Of a DNA stretch of 64,000 nucleotides, positions 8,300 to 17,117 are shown piece after piece. The stretch is from Flavitalea sp966112615 (GTDB lineage: Bacteria; Bacteroidota; Bacteroidia; Chitinophagales; Chitinophagaceae). The notes under the pieces are model-generated. The model did not search any database and was not told the DNA's origin. It saw only the letters and a program-made list of their open reading frames with translations. Every line of letters starts with the position of its first letter. Positions within the stretch are counted from its first letter, which is position 1. The stretch covers positions 295,003 to 359,002 of the forward strand of contig CBHWDO010000003.1 of the NCBI GenBank assembly GCA_966112615.1, written 5' to 3'. The position numbers and the translations under genes are program-made.

Positions 8300-9037
8300 T
8301 CAGGTTTCCACCTGGATCAGTGCATCAAGGTTCCTGATTCCCAGCTTCTTTTCTGTTACAAAACCCTCGGCGTACTTTACCCCAATTCTTTTGCCAAACA
8401 TTCTTGCTCTGGCAATAACACTGTCTAAAAAATCTGGGGTAGATATATAGGTAGAAGGTTCATTGTCGTTTTCCTGCCCGCTGAAAAACTGTGTTCCATA
8501 AGCCTCCACAGATTTCATCCTCGCTTCAAAAACATCCGTGATATCAACCAGGAAATCAGGTTCATGGTACCAGTCCTGGATATAATGGAATAAATGTTTG
8601 GGTCTCCATTTTTCCTGTTGTTTACCATGCTCATCGAAAGTGATGATCTTTGATAATCCTGAAAGAAAACATGCTTCCTTGATCAGTTTACCTGCCCGAC
8701 CATGATCCGGATGACGGTCTTCCAGGATATTTCCAATCACTATTTCTGGCTGGTATTGTCTTATCTTTTGAATCAACTGCAGTTGGTGCTCTTCATCATT
8801 CTTAAAAAAACCATCCCTCATTTTGAGATTTTCTCTAACCGATACACCAAGGATCCGGGCGGCAATGGAAGCTTCAGAATACCTTGTTTCAATCGTGCCC
8901 CGGGTACCAAGTTCTCCCTGGGTAAGATCAATAATTCCTACTGATTTGCCATTTCTTACTTCGTTGAGAATAGTGCCGGAACAACCGAGTTCTACATCGT
9001 CGGGGTGAACGCCAATAGCCAGGATATCTAGTTTCAT
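8300..9037 (-). CDS. bshB1: Bacillithiol biosynthesis deacetylase BshB1
   Basis: A LmbE/PIG-L family zinc deacetylase: the metal motif HPDD is at residues 11-14 within DILAIGVHPDDVELGCSG, and the second signature is EDRHPDHGRA. BshB1 removes the acetyl group from GlcNAc-malate, giving GlcN-malate for bacillithiol, the main low-molecular-weight thiol in many Bacteroidota and Firmicutes. The start at 9037 is chosen because MKLDILAIG begins the conserved domain; the frame extends to 9076 but would cross the promoter region. It is divergent from the lipoamide dehydrogenase gene. Confidence 0.9.
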   Translation of the reverse strand: MKLDILAIGVHPDDVELGCSGTILNEVRNGKSVGIIDLTQGELGTRGTIETRYSEASIAARILGVSVRENLKMRDGFFKNDEEHQLQLIQKIRQYQPEIVIGNILEDRHPDHGRAGKLIKEACFLSGLSKIITFDEHGKQQEKWRPKHLFHYIQDWYHEPDFLVDITDVFEARMKSVEAYGTQFFSGQENDNEPSTYISTPDFLDSVIARARMFGKRIGVKYAEGFVTEKKLGIRNLDALIQVET

Positions 9038-9041
9038 GGCG

Positions 9042-9049
9042 CAAAAATA
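9042..9049 (-). promoter_or_regulatory. Putative -7 box of bshB1
   Basis: Minus-strand TATTTTTG, a full match to TAnnTTTG, but only a few nt from the start codon, implying a very short leader. Confidence 0.4.
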
Positions 9050-9076
9050 TGAATTCGCAATTCCAAATCCATGCAC

Positions 9077-9084
9077 TAATTTCG
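9077..9084 (+). promoter_or_regulatory. Putative -7 box of the lipoamide dehydrogenase gene
   Basis: TAATTTCG fits TAnnTTYG, 36 nt upstream of the ATG at 9121. Confidence 0.35.
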
Positions 9085-9120
9085 CCCTGCTCTTTGCATT
9101 ATTTATCTAAATTATTAAGA

Positions 9121-10524
9121 ATGTCCTACGATGTAATTGTATTAGGAAGCGGACCTGGCGGCTATGTTGCTGCAATTCGCGCTTCTCAGCTAGGTTTGAA
9201 AACAGCAATCATTGAAAAGGAAAGCTTGGGTGGTATTTGTTTGAACTGGGGTTGTATTCCTACCAAGGCATTGTTGAAGAGTGCATCTGTATTTGAATAT
9301 ATCAAACATTCAACCGATTACGGAATTGAAGCAAGCGGTACACCGAATTTTGGCAACGTGATCAAGCGCAGCCGTGGTGTTGCTGATAAAATGAGTAAAG
9401 GTGTTCAGTTCCTGATGAGGAAGAATAAGATCGATGTGATCATGGGCTTTGGTAAGATCGTGGGTAAAGGCAAGATCGAAGTTGCAGCTGCCGACGGATC
9501 AAAGAAAACTGTTGAAGGTGCTAACATTATTATAGCAACCGGTGGTCGTGCAAGACAATTGCCAACCATGCCAATTGATGGCAAGAAGATCATTGGCTAC
9601 CGCGAAGCAATGGTGCTTCCTGAAATGCCGAAAAGCATGATCGTAGTTGGATCTGGTGCGATCGGTGTTGAATTTGGATATTTCTATAACAGCATGGGAA
9701 CAAAAGTGACCATCGTTGAATTCCTGCCAAGGATCGTTCCTGTTGAAGATGAAGATATCTCTAAAGAACTCGAGAAGAGCTTTAAGAAGAATGGTATCGA
9801 TATCATGACCAATTCCGAAGTAACTAAAGTGGATACTTCGGGAGCTGGTGTGAAAGCAACCATCAAAACCCAGTCGGGTGAAGTAACCCTGGAAGCCGAT
9901 GTACTGCTGTCTGCAGTAGGGGTTCAGGCTAATATCGAAGGTATTGGACTGGAAGAAAATGGCATTAAGACAGATAAGGGTCGTATTACAGTAGATAAAT
10001 ACTACCAGACCTCTGTTCCGGGAATTTACGCGATTGGTGACTGTGTACCTGGACAGGCGCTTGCACACGTTGCCTCAAAAGAAGGTATTATCTGTGTTGA
10101 GAACATTGCATATAACCTGAAGAAATATAACCATCAGCCTGAACCGCTGGATTATGGTAATGTTCCAGGCTGTACTTACTGTACTCCTGAGATCGCATCT
10201 GTTGGCTTCACAGAAAAGCAGGCAAAAGAAGCAGGTTACGAGATCAAAGTTGGTAAATTCCCACTGAGCGCTTCCGGAAAAGCAAGTGCTGCAGGACATA
10301 CCGAAGGTTTTGTAAAAGTGATCTTCGATGCGAAATACGGAGAGTGGCTTGGAACACATATGATCGGTTATAATGTTACTGAGATCATTGCCCAAACTGT
10401 TACTGCTCGTAAACTCGAAACAACTTACCACGAAGTATTGAATTCGATCCATCCACACCCAACTATCAGCGAAAGCGTGAAAGACGCGATCGAAGTGGCT
10501 TATGGAGAGGCGATACACCTTTAG
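9121..10524 (+). CDS. lpdA: Dihydrolipoyl dehydrogenase (E3)
   Basis: This flavoprotein reoxidises dihydrolipoamide in pyruvate, 2-oxoglutarate and branched-chain 2-oxoacid dehydrogenase complexes. Seen in the sequence: FAD-binding GSGPGG at 9-14, redox-active disulfide C40/C45 in GGICLNWGCIP, NAD-binding GSGAIGVEFG, second FAD motif YAIGD, and the C-terminal active-site HPHPT with the conserved downstream SE. Length 467 aa is normal. The ATG at 9121 begins MSYDVIVLGSG; the longer frame from 9049 is upstream DNA holding the promoter. The stop codon is the first base triplet of a family B repeat. Confidence 0.95.
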   Translation: MSYDVIVLGSGPGGYVAAIRASQLGLKTAIIEKESLGGICLNWGCIPTKALLKSASVFEYIKHSTDYGIEASGTPNFGNVIKRSRGVADKMSKGVQFLMRKNKIDVIMGFGKIVGKGKIEVAAADGSKKTVEGANIIIATGGRARQLPTMPIDGKKIIGYREAMVLPEMPKSMIVVGSGAIGVEFGYFYNSMGTKVTIVEFLPRIVPVEDEDISKELEKSFKKNGIDIMTNSEVTKVDTSGAGVKATIKTQSGEVTLEADVLLSAVGVQANIEGIGLEENGIKTDKGRITVDKYYQTSVPGIYAIGDCVPGQALAHVASKEGIICVENIAYNLKKYNHQPEPLDYGNVPGCTYCTPEIASVGFTEKQAKEAGYEIKVGKFPLSASGKASAAGHTEGFVKVIFDAKYGEWLGTHMIGYNVTEIIAQTVTARKLETTYHEVLNSIHPHPTISESVKDAIEVAYGEAIHL

Positions 10525-10570
10525 TAGGAGATAGGAGTTGGGAGTTAGGAGTTGGGAGTTAGGAGGAGAA
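10522..10570 (+). repeat. Degenerate 7-bp tandem repeat, family B, copy 2
   Basis: GGAGATA, then alternating GGAGTTG and GGAGTTA units, beginning within the lpdA stop codon and running to the terminator. Confidence 0.85.
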
Positions 10571-10577
10571 GAGACGT

Positions 10578-10620
10578 AGTGGAGAAGTAAGAAGGTATCC
10601 TTTTTGCTTCTCCACTTTTT
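10578..10620 (+). terminator. Rho-independent terminator of lpdA
   Basis: Stem AGTGGAGAAG (10578-10587) with CTTCTCCACT (10607-10616), followed by an uninterrupted T run. Confidence 0.8.
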
Positions 10621-10658
10621 TTAAATAATTACCATAACATATTAATCCATTGTTTACT

Positions 10659-11375
10659 ATGAAAGCTAGACTTACCGTTATTGCACTTTTTTTAGTACTG
10701 GGTGCTTCTGCACAATCAACAACAAATTTTATTGCCAAATGGGCGCCCGGAGCACTTGCTGCGGGAAAGATCACTGTTGGCGGTGAATACAATTTCAAAC
10801 CAAGAAAATCAGTGACCCTCCTGGTAGGGATTCCAAGTGCCCGCACTTATGAAGTGGAATATGACGGCAAAAACAGCGATGTAGAAACCAAAGGATATTC
10901 TGTTGTGGCTGGTTACCGATATTACCTGAGTAAGCGACAGGTTTCAGGGTTCTATATTGAATCATTTGCAAAATACGTTAACCAGGAAGGTTCGGGGATT
11001 TTGCAGGGCGAGCTGGTAACCGAGCAGGCCGATTTTGATACTAAAGTTTCTTACAAAGCATACGGCGTGGGTGCTCAACTGGGAGTTCAGTTCCTGGTAG
11101 CAAAACGACTGGCCATTGATCTTTACCTCCTGGGACCAGAGGCAAATATTGCAAAGTTTCGTTCGACCGCAGTAGATGTTTCTTCAATTTTTCCATGGAC
11201 TCCGCAAATGGCTTCTGAAGCTAAGGCTGATATTGAAGAAATAGTTCAGGATATTCCAATCATCGGTGATAAAGCAGAAGTTAATGTAAATGCTGCAACT
11301 AAAACAGTTACTGTTGATTATGATGGATTTTTACCTTCTCTGAGGGCTGGTATTTCCATTGGATGGAGATTTTAG
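10659..11375 (+). CDS. Putative outer-membrane beta-barrel protein of unknown function
   Basis: Residues 1-20 form a signal peptide (MKARLTVIALFLVLGASAQS). The rest, about 218 residues, alternates polar and aromatic positions with predicted strands such as VTLLVGIPSARTYEVEY, GYSVVAGYRYYL and YGVGAQLGVQFLV, ending in LRAGISIGWRF, a terminal aromatic typical of outer-membrane barrels. No family could be named. ATG at 10659 is used; a TTG nine bases earlier is less likely. The FAD oxidoreductase starts about 30 bp after its stop and may be cotranscribed. Confidence 0.65.
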   Translation: MKARLTVIALFLVLGASAQSTTNFIAKWAPGALAAGKITVGGEYNFKPRKSVTLLVGIPSARTYEVEYDGKNSDVETKGYSVVAGYRYYLSKRQVSGFYIESFAKYVNQEGSGILQGELVTEQADFDTKVSYKAYGVGAQLGVQFLVAKRLAIDLYLLGPEANIAKFRSTAVDVSSIFPWTPQMASEAKADIEEIVQDIPIIGDKAEVNVNAATKTVTVDYDGFLPSLRAGISIGWRF

Positions 11376-11406
11376 GGCAATTGGCTATCTTGCCAAAAAC
11401 CCCGAT

Positions 11407-12567
11407 ATGGATCATCGCAATCAGACAGGAAAAACAATTCCGCTATCGATCTGGGAAAAGGAAAGCTTTTTTGCGCCTTCCGATTACCTTATTATCGGCA
11501 GCGGATTTGTTGGTTTATGGACTGCCTACTATCTCAAAAAACAGGATCCCAAATGCAGGGTCACCATCCTGGAAAGGGGAATGATCCCTACCGGGGCAAG
11601 TACACGGAATGCAGGATTCGCTTGCTTTGGAAGTATTACCGAACTGCTTTATGATGCCAGGACCCTTGGGCTCGACAATACACTGGAACTGGTGGAGATG
11701 CGGTACAAAGGCATCCGCCGGATCGAAAAGACCTTTAAAAAGAAAGATATTGACCTGGAGTTTTCAGGAGGGTATGACCTGCTGACTGAAAAAGAACTCT
11801 CCGCCCTCCCTGATCTAAAGCAGCAGGTTAAATGGATGAATGATGAGCTGGAGAAAATGACAGGTGAAAAGAAGGTCTATTCAATTTGCCCGGAAAAGAT
11901 TCAAAATTTTGGGCTCTCCGGGATTGAAGGACTGGTTGAGAACCGGATGGAAGGCGGACTGCATTCAGGTAAGCTGGCCCTTCAGCTTCTTAGCCTGGTT
12001 CAGGGTATGGGGGTAGTGATCCTGAATAATATCGATGTTCTTCATATAGAAAAAGGATCAGAGGGTTTTAACTTGCATACCGACCGGAATCTGGTGTTTA
12101 AGTCGGGCAAGGTGATCGTTTGCACCAACGCTTTTGCCCGCAAACTGCTTCCCGAACTGGATGTGGTACCTGCACGGGGGCAGGTCCTGCTTACATCTCC
12201 CATTGAAGACCTGAAACTTCATGGCACTTTTCATTACGATGAAGGATTCTATTATTTCCGCAACCTTGGAAACCGGGTACTTCTAGGAGGAGCCAGGAAT
12301 AAGGCCTTTGAAGATGAAAGGACCGAAGTCATGGATACTTCTTTTGCAATCCAGCAGGAACTCGAACAATTCCTTTCCACCCATATTTTACAAGATAAAT
12401 CATACACTATTACCGACCGCTGGAGCGGCATCATGGCCATGGGCTCCGAAAAACTTCCTATCATCAAAGAAATTGAACCTGGCCTCATCTGCGCCGTTCG
12501 TATGAGCGGGATGGGAGTGGCTCTGGCGCCGGAGGTAGGGAAAAGAGTAGGGGAGATGAGTAGGTGA
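11407..12567 (+). CDS. FAD-dependent oxidoreductase, DAO family
   Basis: The N-terminal dinucleotide-binding motif YLIIGSGFVGLWTAYYL and the following STRNAGFACFGS segment are characteristic of the glycine/D-amino acid oxidase (DAO) superfamily. A C-terminal ITDRWSGIMAMGSEKLPII and VRMSGMGVALAPEVGKR match the FAD-closing region. These enzymes oxidise amines or amino acids in the cytoplasm; the substrate is not evident. The ATG at 11407 is preferred to the TTG at 11359, which would overlap the preceding gene. The C-terminal codons merge into family B repeats, so the last residues are probably not conserved. Confidence 0.85.
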   Translation: MDHRNQTGKTIPLSIWEKESFFAPSDYLIIGSGFVGLWTAYYLKKQDPKCRVTILERGMIPTGASTRNAGFACFGSITELLYDARTLGLDNTLELVEMRYKGIRRIEKTFKKKDIDLEFSGGYDLLTEKELSALPDLKQQVKWMNDELEKMTGEKKVYSICPEKIQNFGLSGIEGLVENRMEGGLHSGKLALQLLSLVQGMGVVILNNIDVLHIEKGSEGFNLHTDRNLVFKSGKVIVCTNAFARKLLPELDVVPARGQVLLTSPIEDLKLHGTFHYDEGFYYFRNLGNRVLLGGARNKAFEDERTEVMDTSFAIQQELEQFLSTHILQDKSYTITDRWSGIMAMGSEKLPIIKEIEPGLICAVRMSGMGVALAPEVGKRVGEMSR

Positions 12568-12630
12568 GGAGTTGAGGAGGTGAGGCTCCATTCTCACCTC
12601 CTCACCTCCTCATCTCCTCATCTCCTCCTG
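12552..12630. repeat. Family B repeat hairpin, copy 3
   Basis: GTGAGGAGTTGAGGAGG units are followed after a 9-nt spacer by their inverted counterparts (CACCTCCTCA, CATCTCCTCA). The array overlaps the oxidoreductase stop codon and ends 37 nt before the smc -7 box, so it can fold as a hairpin between the two genes. Confidence 0.8.
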
Positions 12631-12666
12631 TGAATAACTCCCCCTTTCATTCTCCCTCTCAACCCC

Positions 12667-12674
12667 TATATTTG
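12667..12674 (+). promoter_or_regulatory. Putative -7 box of smc
   Basis: TATATTTG matches the Bacteroidota TAnnTTTG consensus, 24 nt before the GTG start. Confidence 0.5.
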
Positions 12675-12697
12675 CCTTCCTGTAAAATCTAAACATA

Positions 12698-15600
12698 GTG
12701 CGTTTAAAGAGTCTGGAAATCAAGGGTTTTAAAAGTTTCGCCGATAAAACGGTTGTGAACTTTGATGAAAATATCACCGGTATTGTGGGACCGAACGGTT
12801 GTGGAAAGAGTAATATCATTGATAGTATTCGCTGGGTGATCGGCGAACAGAAGATCAGTCATCTTCGTTCCGAAAACCTTGAGAGCCTGGTATTCAATGG
12901 CTCTAAAACCCGCTCTGCAAGCGGGCTTGCTGAAGTAAGCCTGACTTTCGAAAATACCCGCAACCTGCTTCCTACAGAATTCAATACCGTTACTATCACC
13001 CGTAAATTCTATAAAAGCGGGGAAAGTGAATACAGGTTGAATGATGTCAGCTGCCGACTTAAAGATATCCAGAACCTCTTTATGGATACCGGTGTCTCCA
13101 CGGATTCCTATGCCATCATCGAACTTGGGATGGTGGATGATATCATCAAAGACAAGGAGAATTCGCGTAGAAGAATGCTGGAACAGGCAGCAGGAATCAC
13201 CATCTATAAAACCCGTAAGAAAGAGGCCAAACAGAAATTAGACGCTACAGAACAGGATCTTGCCCGTATCGAAGACCTTCTCTTCGAAATTCATAACCAG
13301 CTCAAGAGCCTTGAGAACCAGGCGAAAAAAGCGGAGAAGTACTACGAGATCAAAAAAGAATATAAGGAATACAGCATCGAACTGGCCAAAGCTGCGCTGG
13401 AAGGATTTAACCTGAACTACCGCAGCCTGAATGAACAGGCCGAAGCTGAGACAGATAAAAAAGTCCGCCTGGAAGCTATCGTTGCCAACGAAGAAGCAAC
13501 CATCGAACAAGAAAAAGTTGGTTTCATTGAGAAAGAAAGGGCATTGCAATCCATGCAGTACCAGTTCAATGAATTGCTGCAAAATCTTCGTACCAAAGAG
13601 AATGAGCGCAACCTGGCATCTCAGCGACTTAACTTCCTGAAAGAAAAAGAACAGAACCTATCGGAGTTTCTGGGAAAAAGTGAAGGACAGTTGAATGGAC
13701 TTGCTGAAAGCATTGAATTCACGCAGCTCCAGGTGGAGGAGGAAAAATCAAAACTCGAAGGACTCGAAGAACAACTGGAAAACCTGAAAGATAATGTGGA
13801 AGAGACCCGCAAGGTCTTTGATGAAAAAAGATCCGACGTTGATAAGCTTCGTTCTGAAACATTAAGCATTCAGCGTACGCAATTTGATGCGGAAAAGAAA
13901 GTGGCGGTTGCCGACACCTCCATCTCCAACATGCAGCAGACCATCCGCAGGCTGGAGGAAGAAAGAGAAGCGCGTGACAGTCAACTGAAACAACTCGAAG
14001 AAGAGAGATATACCAGGGAACAGGAACTGGAAAGTCGTAAAACCGACCTCCGCCAACTCCAGGAGCATCATGAAAGGACCCGTGAGCAGATTTTCCAGAC
14101 CCAATCGGAGATGGAAAGACTACGCCAGGAACTGGCAGAAGAAAACCGGAAGCTGGATTCCAAAAAAAATGAGCACGACCTGTTAAAGAGCTTGATCGAT
14201 TCCATGGAAGGTTACCCGGATTCTGTAAAGTTTCTTCATAATAATCCAAATTGGAATCATACATCCCCGGTTCTTTCTGATATCATTTATGTGAAGGAAG
14301 AATATCGTGCGGCAGTAGAAAATGTACTTGAACCATACCTGAACTATTACGTGGTGAACGATCTGCAGGAAGGTATGCAGGCAGTTCATTTACTGGATGA
14401 AGCTAAGAAAGGGAAAGCAAATTTCTTCCTTTTAGATAAAGTCAGCGGAAGCAGTGCCAGTGCGACACAACCTTCGGGAACCATTCCTGCCATGGATGTG
14501 ATCGAAGTGGATGCGCAATACCGCGACCTGGCTATCCAGTTGCTGGGTAACGTTTTCATTGCAGAAGATGAAGTTGCCCTGGAAGATACCAATGGTGCAG
14601 TGATCCTGGAGAAGCATGGAAAGTTCGTGAAAGGTAAATACTCTCTTACCGGTGGTTCTGTTGGTTTGTTTGAAGGAAAGAAGATTGGTCGTGCCAAGAA
14701 CCTGGAAAAGCTTCGTAAAGACATTGCAGAACAGGAGATCGTGGTAACCGACCTGAAGCTGACCATCCAGGAGCGACATAATGAAGTGATCGGATACAAT
14801 GAGCAGCTAAAAGACAATGCGATCAAGCAGGCGCAGGAAGACATCAATCGATTGACGAATATGGTCTTCTCGCTTCAGAATAAAATTGAGAATCTTCATG
14901 GTTTGCAATCCAGCTCACAGAACAGGCTGGAAGAAATGCAACTGAACCTCGAAGAGACCATTGCTTCCATTGAAGGAACGCGGACAGAATGGAACAACCT
15001 CAATGCACAGCTGAATGAATTGAAAGATAAACTGGCAACTGTTGAGAATGATTTCAGGAACGCAGAGCGTGCTTACAGTGATGTACAGCAGGGTTATAAT
15101 GAATTCAACCTGCAGGTAACACGCCAGCAAAGCCGCATCAATGCGCTAACCCAGGAGATGGAGTTCAAGAGCAAGCAATTGCAGGACCTGAAAGTACAGA
15201 TCGAAACGAACCAGTCGCAACTCAAGCAGACTATCGAAAGCATTACAGAAAGTGAAGATGCGCTGGCCACTGCGGAAGCAAACCTGGTAGACCTGTTACG
15301 CAGGAAAGAAGAGGATGAAAAAGCTTTGAATGAAGCAGATCAGACCTATTATAATATACGCAACGCGCTGAATGAAAAGGAGAGTGAGCTCAGGCATAAG
15401 GTGAAGGAGAAGGAAATGATCGAGCATTTGCTCAGTGAGATCAAGGACAAGCTCAATGAACTTAAGCTTCAGCTTGCCGGTATGAAGGAAAGGTTGAGTG
15501 TTGAATTCAGGATAGAGCTGGATGATATTCTGGACCAGGCGAGAACTACGGAAACGCCGGTGGAGGAACTCCAGGAGAAGTGTGACAGGATGAAAAAAAG

Positions 15601-16219
15601 GCTGGAAAACCTTGGGGAAGTAAACCCAACGGCGATCGAGGCTTTTATGGAAATGAAGAAACGCTACGAATTTATCCTGGAACAGAAAAATGACCTGGTA
15701 ACTGCTAAAGACAGCTTATTACAAACTATACAGGAAGTAGAGGCAACTGCGAACCAGCAATTCCTTGATACCTTCAACAGGGTAAGAGAAAACTTCGTAA
15801 AAGTATTCAAAGCCTTGTTTACCGAAGATGATACCGCTGACCTCGTTCTTGAGAATCCGGAGAATCTTGCTGAAACAGGAATTGATATCATTGCCAAGCC
15901 AAAGGGCAAGAGGCCTTCATCCATTACACAATTGAGTGGGGGAGAGAAGACGCTTACGGCAACTGCCCTGCTGTTTTCGATCTACCTGATCAAGCCCGCA
16001 CCATTCTGTATCCTCGATGAGGTGGATGCGCCACTGGATGATGCAAACGTTGGTAAGTTTACCAATATGATCCGCAGGTTCAGTGAAGAAAGTCAGTTTA
16101 TCATCGTTACACACAACAAACAAACCATGAGTGCAGTAGATGTTATCTATGGTGTTACCATGCAGGAGCCAGGAGTAAGTAAACTCGTCCCGGTTGACTT
16201 CAGAAACCTCAGTAATTAA
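12698..16219 (+). CDS. smc: Chromosome segregation protein SMC
   Basis: This 1173-residue ATPase forms the core of the SMC-ScpAB condensin that organises and separates chromosomes. Order of parts: N-terminal head with Walker A GPNGCGKS at 31-38; long coiled coil to about residue 500; a hinge of about 130 residues starting near GYPDSVKFLHNNPNW; returning coiled coil; C-terminal head with the ABC signature LSGGEK at 1079-1084 and Walker B/D-loop ILDEVDAPLDD at about 1105-1115. Length is standard. The start is GTG at 12698, giving the canonical MRLKSLEIKGFKSFAD. A strong terminator follows. Confidence 0.96.
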   Translation: MRLKSLEIKGFKSFADKTVVNFDENITGIVGPNGCGKSNIIDSIRWVIGEQKISHLRSENLESLVFNGSKTRSASGLAEVSLTFENTRNLLPTEFNTVTITRKFYKSGESEYRLNDVSCRLKDIQNLFMDTGVSTDSYAIIELGMVDDIIKDKENSRRRMLEQAAGITIYKTRKKEAKQKLDATEQDLARIEDLLFEIHNQLKSLENQAKKAEKYYEIKKEYKEYSIELAKAALEGFNLNYRSLNEQAEAETDKKVRLEAIVANEEATIEQEKVGFIEKERALQSMQYQFNELLQNLRTKENERNLASQRLNFLKEKEQNLSEFLGKSEGQLNGLAESIEFTQLQVEEEKSKLEGLEEQLENLKDNVEETRKVFDEKRSDVDKLRSETLSIQRTQFDAEKKVAVADTSISNMQQTIRRLEEEREARDSQLKQLEEERYTREQELESRKTDLRQLQEHHERTREQIFQTQSEMERLRQELAEENRKLDSKKNEHDLLKSLIDSMEGYPDSVKFLHNNPNWNHTSPVLSDIIYVKEEYRAAVENVLEPYLNYYVVNDLQEGMQAVHLLDEAKKGKANFFLLDKVSGSSASATQPSGTIPAMDVIEVDAQYRDLAIQLLGNVFIAEDEVALEDTNGAVILEKHGKFVKGKYSLTGGSVGLFEGKKIGRAKNLEKLRKDIAEQEIVVTDLKLTIQERHNEVIGYNEQLKDNAIKQAQEDINRLTNMVFSLQNKIENLHGLQSSSQNRLEEMQLNLEETIASIEGTRTEWNNLNAQLNELKDKLATVENDFRNAERAYSDVQQGYNEFNLQVTRQQSRINALTQEMEFKSKQLQDLKVQIETNQSQLKQTIESITESEDALATAEANLVDLLRRKEEDEKALNEADQTYYNIRNALNEKESELRHKVKEKEMIEHLLSEIKDKLNELKLQLAGMKERLSVEFRIELDDILDQARTTETPVEELQEKCDRMKKRLENLGEVNPTAIEAFMEMKKRYEFILEQKNDLVTAKDSLLQTIQEVEATANQQFLDTFNRVRENFVKVFKALFTEDDTADLVLENPENLAETGIDIIAKPKGKRPSSITQLSGGEKTLTATALLFSIYLIKPAPFCILDEVDAPLDDANVGKFTNMIRRFSEESQFIIVTHNKQTMSAVDVIYGVTMQEPGVSKLVPVDFRNLSN

Positions 16220-16242
16220 ATATTTACACTTATTGATATGTT

Positions 16243-16275
16243 GAAAGCCCCGACCATCGGGGCTTTCGTCGTTTT
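16243..16275 (+). terminator. Rho-independent terminator of smc
   Basis: Perfect 11-bp stem GAAAGCCCCGA / TCGGGGCTTTC with loop CCA at 16243-16267, followed by a T-rich tail. Confidence 0.88.
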
Positions 16276-16408
16276 TGCCCAAAATCCTAAAACATGATCT
16301 GTGCAATATTTTTTTGTTGAATTATAGTCGACCAATCAGGGCATAGCTTAAACTTTCATCACTTGCACTCGTGACTTTAATCACCTTTCCATTTATGCTA
16401 TGTCATAA

Positions 16409-16436
16409 TTGTTAAAGTTTCGTTGGGATAGTTTTG
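16409..16436 (+). promoter_or_regulatory. Putative Bacteroidota-type promoter of the first yceI gene
   Basis: A TTG at 16409-16411, a 17-nt spacer and TAGTTTTG at 16429-16436 match the -33/-7 arrangement (TTG - N17-23 - TAnnTTTG). It lies 38 nt upstream of the start codon. Confidence 0.55.
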
Positions 16437-16474
16437 TGTTATCAATCAACGCACAACACTAAAAATATATCAAG

Positions 16475-17080
16475 ATGGAAAGCATGATGAGAGCAGGGTT
16501 TAAAAAAATAATTTTACCTGCAGGATTATTCCTCGCTTCAATTTCATTTTTCAATTCAGCATCAGCACAAACCAATTTCAAATCCAGCGCAGTAAAAACT
16601 GTTCTCGAAGGAACCTCAAATATCCACGACTGGGAAATGGTTTCAGATAAAGGAACTGTATCTGCAGTAGTTACCCTGAATGGAAATACCGTAACTGCAA
16701 TGACAGGTTTACAATTCAGTATGCCTGCAGAAAGTCTGAAAAGCGAACACGCACAAATGGATAAAAATACTTACAAGCAGATCGAAGCTAAAAAGTATCC
16801 CACATTCACTTATGCATCCAGTAACTGTACTGTGAAATCAACCGGCGGATCAAACTTCCAGGTAGTAAGTAAAGGAAAGCTGACCATTCACGGGGTTACT
16901 AAAGATGTTGACCTGGTGGCAAACGGAACTGTGAATGCCGACAAGAGCATCAGCTTCAATGGAGCATATAAATTCAAGATGACTGATTTTAAAGTTGAAC
17001 CCGTAAGCATCATGTTGGGAGCAATCAAAACTGGTGACGGTATCAATGTGAAATACAACCTGACCCTTAAAGCACTCTAA
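16475..17080 (+). CDS. YceI-family lipid-binding-like periplasmic protein
   Basis: A signal peptide (cleavage near NSASAQ) precedes a YceI lipocalin-like domain: VLEGTSNIHDWEMVSDKG, the central KYPTFTY motif, and GKLTIHGVTKDVDLVANG, ending with MLGAIKTGDGINVKYNLTLKAL. YceI proteins are beta-barrels that bind polyisoprenoid or other amphiphiles in the periplasm and are often induced by stress; exact ligands vary. It begins a cluster with an outer-membrane protein (38 bp downstream) and a second, divergent YceI, which suggests joint handling of a lipid or small molecule at the envelope. Confidence 0.9.
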   Translation: MESMMRAGFKKIILPAGLFLASISFFNSASAQTNFKSSAVKTVLEGTSNIHDWEMVSDKGTVSAVVTLNGNTVTAMTGLQFSMPAESLKSEHAQMDKNTYKQIEAKKYPTFTYASSNCTVKSTGGSNFQVVSKGKLTIHGVTKDVDLVANGTVNADKSISFNGAYKFKMTDFKVEPVSIMLGAIKTGDGINVKYNLTLKAL

Positions 17081-17117
17081 ACCTCACAATAATTAATAAT
17101 TTTTCAAGCGACTACTT

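Noticed and set aside
13719..14264. Long minus-strand open frame inside smc
   Set aside because: It is antisense to a gene with full domain conservation and has no recognisable protein features.
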